A stretch of 9,359 bases of DNA from Polaromonas sp. (GTDB lineage Bacteria; Pseudomonadota; Gammaproteobacteria; Burkholderiales; Burkholderiaceae_C), in contig JACMQR010000043.1 in NCBI GenBank assembly GCA_014376885.1, positions 1 to 9,359 of the forward strand, given 5' to 3'. The notes beneath the pieces were generated by a model, which did no database searches, was not told the origin of the DNA, and saw nothing but the letters and a program-made list of their open reading frames with translations. This document shows positions 5,938-9,359 of this stretch, piece after piece; position 1 is the first letter of the stretch, and each line of letters starts with the position of its first letter. Made by a program: the position numbers and the translations under genes.

Positions 5938-6726
5938 TTGGTTTTTGAACTCGGATTTCTCAAGCCGCTGCTGACCAGCCTGGCGCTGCCGCCGGCCGCG
6001 CCCTTGCTGCTGGCATGGCTCGGCCTGCTGCTGGCCTGGCGCAAACAGCGCGCCGGCCTGGGCCTGGCCGCGCTGGCGCTGGCCGCGCTGTGGCTGCTGG
6101 CCTGCCACGGCACTGCGGTCTGGCTGGCGCGCCACGCGCTGCCGCAGTTCCCGGCAACCACTGCCGCCGCGCTCAAGGCCGGCCGGGTCCAGGCCGTGGT
6201 GGTGCTCGGCGGCGGATTGCTGTCCGGCGCCCCCGAGTATGGCGGCTTGCCCCAGCCGGCGCCCTTCACCGCTGCCCGGCTACGCTATGGCGTGTGGCTG
6301 GCGCGCCAGTCGGGGCTGCCGCTGGCGTTCACCGGCGGTGTGGGCTGGGCCGCCGACGGCATGCAGCCGGTGTCGGAAGCCGATGTTGCCGGCCGGGTCA
6401 TGCTGCAGGACTATGGCGTCAGGCTGCGCTGGCGCGAAACCGCCTCGCGCGACACCTGGGAAAACGCCCGCCTGCTGGCGCCCCTCTTGCACAAGGACGG
6501 CGTGCAGCGCATTGCCTTGGTGACCGATGCCTGGCACATGGCGCGCTCGGTCGCGGCCTTCGAGCAGGCCGGCCTGCAGGTGACACCCGCGCCGATGGGT
6601 TTTACCCTGCCGGTCGAAAGCGGCCTGCTGCAGTGGCTGCCCTCCGCGCAAGGCCTGCTGGCGTCGCGGCAGGTGCTGCGCGAATGCCTGGGCCTGGCAG
6701 TCGCGCGGGTCCGGCCCGCCGGCTAA
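5938..6726 (+). CDS. YdcF/ElyC/SanA-like DUF218 membrane protein
   Basis: This 262-residue protein has two predicted N-terminal membrane helices (about 10-33 and 41-62) and then a DUF218 domain from about residue 85. Family blocks are VVVLGGGLLSG (87-97), LAFTGG (129-134), the E-A-D around 147-149, ETASRDTWENARLL (167-180) and ALVTDAWHMARS (193-204). The E. coli relatives ElyC, SanA and YdcF are linked to envelope integrity and peptidoglycan or lipid-carrier metabolism, with no settled enzymatic reaction; a similar envelope role here is inference. The start is uncertain. A stop codon lies at 5929-5931 and TTG at 5938 is the first plausible start, but it has no ribosome-binding site. A palindromic repeat ends just before it. 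Co-transcription with gcdH is possible, but the functions seem unrelated. Confidence 0.8.
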   Translation: MVFELGFLKPLLTSLALPPAAPLLLAWLGLLLAWRKQRAGLGLAALALAALWLLACHGTAVWLARHALPQFPATTAAALKAGRVQAVVVLGGGLLSGAPEYGGLPQPAPFTAARLRYGVWLARQSGLPLAFTGGVGWAADGMQPVSEADVAGRVMLQDYGVRLRWRETASRDTWENARLLAPLLHKDGVQRIALVTDAWHMARSVAAFEQAGLQVTPAPMGFTLPVESGLLQWLPSAQGLLASRQVLRECLGLAVARVRPAG

Positions 6727-6744
6727 GGCCGGTCCGCAGCCATC

Positions 6745-6760
6745 CGGGCGGGCGGGCGGG
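6745..6760 (+). repeat. (CGGG)4 microsatellite, G-quadruplex motif
   Basis: CGGG occurs four times in tandem, giving GGGCGGGCGGGCGGG: four runs of three G separated by single C. This is the most compact form of the intramolecular G-quadruplex motif. It lies between the DUF218 gene and the efflux operon, 15 bases before the -35 box of the tetR promoter, on the non-template strand for that operon. Whether it folds in cells is unknown. Confidence 0.6.
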
Positions 6761-6775
6761 CATTGACCCTGCCGA

Positions 6776-6804
6776 TTGACGTTAAAAAAGCAACACGCTA
6801 CATT
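6776..6804 (+). promoter_or_regulatory. Promoter of the tetR-MFP-RND operon
   Basis: TTGACG (6776-6781) and TACATT (6799-6804) are separated by exactly 17 bases and match the sigma-70 consensus at five and four of six positions. Transcription would start near 6811, giving a leader of about 19 bases before the tetR ATG. The spacer contains an A6 run. This is the best promoter in the window. Confidence 0.65.
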
Positions 6805-6822
6805 ACTAACCAGCCAGTCAGT
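6805..6822. promoter_or_regulatory. Probable TetR operator overlapping the transcription start
   Basis: ACTAACCAGCCAGTCAGT is an imperfect inverted repeat: 12 of 18 positions are symmetrical, in the pattern ACTnACnnGCnnGTnAGT. A wider dyad, TACTA (6804-6808) with TAGTA (6822-6826), surrounds it. It lies directly after the -10 box, where a bound repressor would block initiation, and its length fits TetR-family operators. Autoregulation of the operon by its first gene is the natural inference. Confidence 0.5.
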
Positions 6823-6829
6823 AGTAGCC

Positions 6830-7540
6830 ATGCCGCCCACTTCTCCCCCTTTGTTGTCCAGCGCCTCCCTTCCTGCCATCGCTGCCAAGCGCGCGCGCCG
6901 CAAACAGGCCCGCCCGGGCGAACTGCTCGATGCCGCGCTTGACCTGTTTGTTGAAAAAGGCTTTGCCGCCACCCGGGTGGAAGCCGTGGCGGCGCGCGCC
7001 GGCGTGTCCAAGGGCACGCTTTTTTTGTATTTCCCAAGCAAGGACGAGTTGTTCAAAGCCGTGGTGCGGCACAGCATGTCGAACCGGTTCGTCGAGTGGA
7101 ACAACGACTTTCGAGCATTTCAGGGCACCAGCCGCGAAATGCTCGACTATTGCATGAACTCCTGGTGGCAGCGTGTGGGCGCGACCAAGGCTGCGGGCCT
7201 GACCAAGCTGGTCATGGGCGAAGCCGCCAATTTTCCGGAGCTCGCCGCGTTCTACCGGCAAGAAGTTGTCGAGCCCGGCCACTCGCTGATCCGCCGCATC
7301 CTGCAGCGCGGCATCGACCGCGGTGAATTTCGCCCCATGGACCTGGACTATGCCGTGTACAGCGTCGTCGCGCCAATGCTCTTCATGATTTTGTCGCGCC
7401 ATTCCGCGGGCGTTTGCGTGTCCAGCGACGCCGAGCTCGATCCGCAACGCTACATCGACATGCAGCTGGCCATCCTCCTGGACGGCCTGAACCCCCGGCC
7501 CGGCCAGATTTTTCCTGACAAGACCCAAATTTGCCCATGA
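6830..7540 (+). CDS. TetR/AcrR-family repressor of the adjacent efflux genes
   Basis: The 236-residue protein has an N-terminal TetR DNA-binding domain (about residues 30-77). The helix-turn-helix reads TRVEAVAARAGVSKGTLFLY (48-67), followed by FPSKDELFKAVV. The remainder, to about residue 220, is the variable ligand-binding and dimerisation part; EFRPMDLDYAVY and a hydrophobic helix near 180-190 are typical of AcrR-like members. I chose ATG at 6830 rather than TTG at 6776, because the TTG lies inside the -35 box. No clear ribosome-binding site precedes the ATG. The stop codon overlaps the start of the membrane fusion gene in an ATGA, so repressor and pump are made from one message. The ligand is unknown; it is probably a substrate of the pump. 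Confidence 0.9.
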   Translation: MPPTSPPLLSSASLPAIAAKRARRKQARPGELLDAALDLFVEKGFAATRVEAVAARAGVSKGTLFLYFPSKDELFKAVVRHSMSNRFVEWNNDFRAFQGTSREMLDYCMNSWWQRVGATKAAGLTKLVMGEAANFPELAAFYRQEVVEPGHSLIRRILQRGIDRGEFRPMDLDYAVYSVVAPMLFMILSRHSAGVCVSSDAELDPQRYIDMQLAILLDGLNPRPGQIFPDKTQICP

Positions 7541-8739
7541 AACGCCGAACCCAGTGGGCTGTCGCCCTGCTTGTCGGGCTGCTGATTGCCGCCGGCGCCC
7601 TGCGCGCCCTGTCGGCCCGCAAGGCCGGGCAGCAGGCGCTGGCTGCCAGCGCCGCCGCTGCCGCCGGCCCGGGCCGCGTCGAACTGACCGAATCCGACGT
7701 GGTTGCCGCCCAAGCCCGCAACCTGGCGAAGGGCGTGGTCATTTCCGGCTCGCTCAAGGCGGTGAATTCTGCGGTCATCAAGGCGCGGGTGCCCGGCGAG
7801 CTGCAGGGGCTGAGCGTGCGCGAGGGCGACGCCGTCCAGGCCGGCCAGGTGATTGCGCGTATCGATGCCGGCGAATACCAGGCGCGGCTGCGCCAGGCGC
7901 GCGAGCAAGGCGAGTCAGCCAAAGCGCAGGTCAGCGCGGCGCAGCGCCAGTTCGACAACAACCAGGCGCTGGTCAACCAGGGCTTCATCTCCAAAACCGC
8001 GCTGGACACATCGCTGGCCAACCTCGCGGCAGCCCGCGCCACCTACCAGGCAGCACTCGCCGGGGCCGAGGTGGCGGCCAAATCGCTGGCCGACACGGTG
8101 CTGCGCTCACCGATTGCCGGCCAGGTGGCGCAGCGCCTGGCGCAGCCCGGCGAGCGCGTCGGCATCGACGCAAAAATTGTCGAAATCGTCGATTTGAGCC
8201 GACTGGAGTTTGAAGCCAGCCTGGGCGCGCAGGAATCCATGGCGGTGCGCATCGGCCAAAGCGCCGAGCTGCAGGTCGAAGGCAGCCGGCAAACCGTCCG
8301 GGCGACGGTCGTGCGCATCAACCCCAGCGCGCAGGCCGGCAGCCGCAGCGTGCTGGTGTACCTGGGCATCGACAACAGCGCCAGCGCTGCCAACGCCCTG
8401 CCCCTGCGCCAGGGGCTGTTTGCCGAGGGAACGCTGGGCACAGCGCAGGTGTCGCTGCTGGCCGTACCGGTCAGCAGCGTGCGCGTCGACCGGCCAGCGC
8501 CCTATGTCCAGGCGATCGAAAACGCCCGCGTGGTCTACAAGGCAGTCGAGCTGGGTGTGCGCGGCACGGCCGGCGGCGAAGCGCTGGTGGCGGTGCAGGG
8601 ACTGGCCGACGGCGCCGTGGTGCTGCGCGGCAGCCTGGGCAGCCTGCCAGAAGGCACCCGGGTCCAGTTCACCCGCCTCAGCGCCGCCGGGATTGCGGCC
8701 AGCGCGCCGGCTGCGCCGTCCGACAAAACCGCACCTTGA
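7537..8739 (+). CDS. RND efflux periplasmic adaptor (membrane fusion protein)
   Basis: This 400-residue HlyD/AcrA-type adaptor links an inner-membrane RND pump to an outer-membrane channel. Residues 5-24 form an N-terminal membrane anchor; there is no lipobox cysteine, so it is probably held by an uncleaved helix. A biotinyl-lipoyl half-motif reads VPGELQGLSVREGDAVQAGQ (85-104), with IARID after it. An alpha-helical hairpin, rich in Ala, Gln and Arg, runs from about 113 to 186 with FISKTALD at its turn (150-157). The second lipoyl half follows (VLRSPIAGQVAQRLAQPGERV, 188-208). Beta-barrel and membrane-proximal parts extend to about 380, ending in an Ala/Pro-rich tail. The ATG at 7537 overlaps the tetR stop by four bases. 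The pump gene starts 12 bases after its stop. The substrate cannot be told. Confidence 0.9.
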   Translation: MKRRTQWAVALLVGLLIAAGALRALSARKAGQQALAASAAAAAGPGRVELTESDVVAAQARNLAKGVVISGSLKAVNSAVIKARVPGELQGLSVREGDAVQAGQVIARIDAGEYQARLRQAREQGESAKAQVSAAQRQFDNNQALVNQGFISKTALDTSLANLAAARATYQAALAGAEVAAKSLADTVLRSPIAGQVAQRLAQPGERVGIDAKIVEIVDLSRLEFEASLGAQESMAVRIGQSAELQVEGSRQTVRATVVRINPSAQAGSRSVLVYLGIDNSASAANALPLRQGLFAEGTLGTAQVSLLAVPVSSVRVDRPAPYVQAIENARVVYKAVELGVRGTAGGEALVAVQGLADGAVVLRGSLGSLPEGTRVQFTRLSAAGIAASAPAAPSDKTAP

Positions 8740-8751
8740 GGCTTTTCGCAC

Positions 8752-9359
8752 ATGTGGTTCACCCAGGTCAGCCTTAAAAATCCGGTGTTCGCCGTCATGG
8801 TCATGCTGGCCATCGTGGTGCTTGGCCTGTTTTCCTACCAGCGCATGCAGGTGGACCAGTTTCCCAACATTGATTTTCCGGTGGTGGTTGTCACCGCCGA
8901 CTATCCCGGCGCCTCGCCGGAAATCGTCGAAAGCGAAGTCACCCGCAAAATCGAGGAAGGCGTCAACTCGGTCGCCGGCGTCAACAACCTGACCTCGCGC
9001 AGCTTTCAGGGCCAGTCGGTCGTCATCATCGAGTTTCAGCTGTCGATTGACGGCCGCAAGGCTGCCGAAGACGTGCGCGAAAAAGTCGCCGCCATCCGGC
9101 CCCTGTTCCGGGACGAGGTGAAAGAGCCGCGCGTGCTGCGCTTCGACCCGTCGAGCCGGGCGATCTGGTCGGTTGCCGTATTGCCGAATATTGCCCCCAC
9201 GCTCCCCGCTTCGCGTGGTTCGCTGCCCCCCGAGGGGGCCGCTGCGCCTGCGGCCCGGCAAAGCCGGTTCCGCGGCCCTGGCTTGAATGAGCCGTCTGCG
9301 CTCGACTCCGAGGTGCAGGCGCAATCCGCCAACCGGCCGATGACGGCGGTGGAGCTGAC
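8752..9359 (+). CDS. RND (HAE-1 type) efflux pump, N-terminal part, with an in-frame repeat
   Basis: The first 202 codons are present; the frame stays open to the window edge. They show the first membrane helix of an RND transporter (PVFAVMVMLAIVVLGLFSY, 11-29), then the typical opening of the first periplasmic loop: QVDQFPNIDFPVVVV (33-47), YPGASPEIVESEVTRKIEE (51-69) and RFDPSSRAIWSVAVLP (130-145). RND pumps use the proton gradient to export drugs, solvents or other toxic compounds through a tripartite complex; the adaptor gene lies 12 bases upstream. GAGG about 10 bases before the ATG is the ribosome site. From about residue 147 to 178 the protein does not read like RND sequence. It is translated from a hairpin-rich repeat, after which RPMTAVEL (195-202) returns to the expected porter-domain sequence. 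The pump may be functional with an enlarged loop, or impaired. Confidence 0.85.
   Translation, partial: MWFTQVSLKNPVFAVMVMLAIVVLGLFSYQRMQVDQFPNIDFPVVVVTADYPGASPEIVESEVTRKIEEGVNSVAGVNNLTSRSFQGQSVVIIEFQLSIDGRKAAEDVREKVAAIRPLFRDEVKEPRVLRFDPSSRAIWSVAVLPNIAPTLPASRGSLPPEGAAAPAARQSRFRGPGLNEPSALDSEVQAQSANRPMTAVEL
9194..9286 (+). repeat. Hairpin-chain repeat inserted in frame in the RND pump gene
   Basis: Four stems follow each other: CCACGC (9197-9202) / GCGTGG (9213-9218); GCCCCC (9225-9230) / GGGGGC (9234-9239) round CGA; GCCGC (9238-9242) / GCGGC (9250-9254); and CCGGC (9255-9259) / GCCGG (9263-9267) round AAA. A CCGCGG palindrome comes after them. The section around CGCTGCCCCCCGAGGGGGC is one I associate with abundant intergenic repeats of Comamonadaceae; this is from memory. 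The estimated span of 93 bases is 31 codons and contains no stop in the pump frame. Boundaries are approximate. Confidence 0.65.

Noticed and set aside
6776..6829. TTG start extending TetR by 18 residues
   Set aside because: The TTG is part of the -35 box of a well-formed promoter, and the added residues overlap the -10 box and operator.

Overview
The window is GC-rich chromosomal DNA that reads like a betaproteobacterium, most probably Burkholderiales of the Comamonadaceae type (Polaromonas or Rhodoferax-like). This placement is inferred from codon use, from gene content (a glutaryl-CoA dehydrogenase with a divergent LysR regulator, an orphan AstE/AspA-family hydrolase, an HAE-1 type RND pump) and from short palindromic elements that resemble intergenic repeats of that group. 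No database search was possible. I see no rRNA, tRNA, CRISPR array or insertion sequence.

Layout: (1) bases 1-53, minus strand: the first 17 codons of an acyltransferase-3 family membrane protein. (2) 54-556: a long, gene-free, palindrome-rich divergent region that ends in a candidate promoter, an intrinsic terminator and an overlapping alternative hairpin, upstream of a HupE/UreJ-family metal permease. (3) 557-1781: the permease and a second exported-start, multi-pass membrane protein whose reading frame overlaps it; the two look like one translationally coupled unit. (4) 1880-2881: a zinc-dependent AstE/AspA-family hydrolase, convergent with (5) msrA (2987-3526, minus) and a LysR regulator (3596-4510, minus). 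(6) An AT-rich control region (4511-4648) with a 17-bp direct repeat separates the regulator from the divergent gcdH (4649-5845). (7) A YdcF/ElyC-like membrane protein (5938-6726), whose upstream flank is a palindromic repeat relic. (8) 6776-9359: an operon with a good sigma-70-like promoter and a dyad operator candidate: tetR, a membrane fusion protein and the beginning of an RND transporter that runs out of the window.

Working together: the clearest functional unit is the self-regulated TetR/MFP/RND efflux operon, with an ATGA stop-start overlap between the first two genes. The lysR-gcdH pair suggests regulated glutaryl-CoA (lysine, tryptophan or aromatic/dicarboxylate) degradation, although no CoA-transferase partner is present here. 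The HupE pair suggests nickel or cobalt uptake, possibly controlled by transcription attenuation in its leader.

The most unusual observation is a chain of GC-rich hairpins, typical of an intergenic repeat, lying inside the RND pump reading frame and translated through without a stop. I found no convincing evidence for a wholly new multi-gene system. The best leads are that in-frame repeat, the attenuator-like hupE leader and the uncharacterised membrane partner of HupE.
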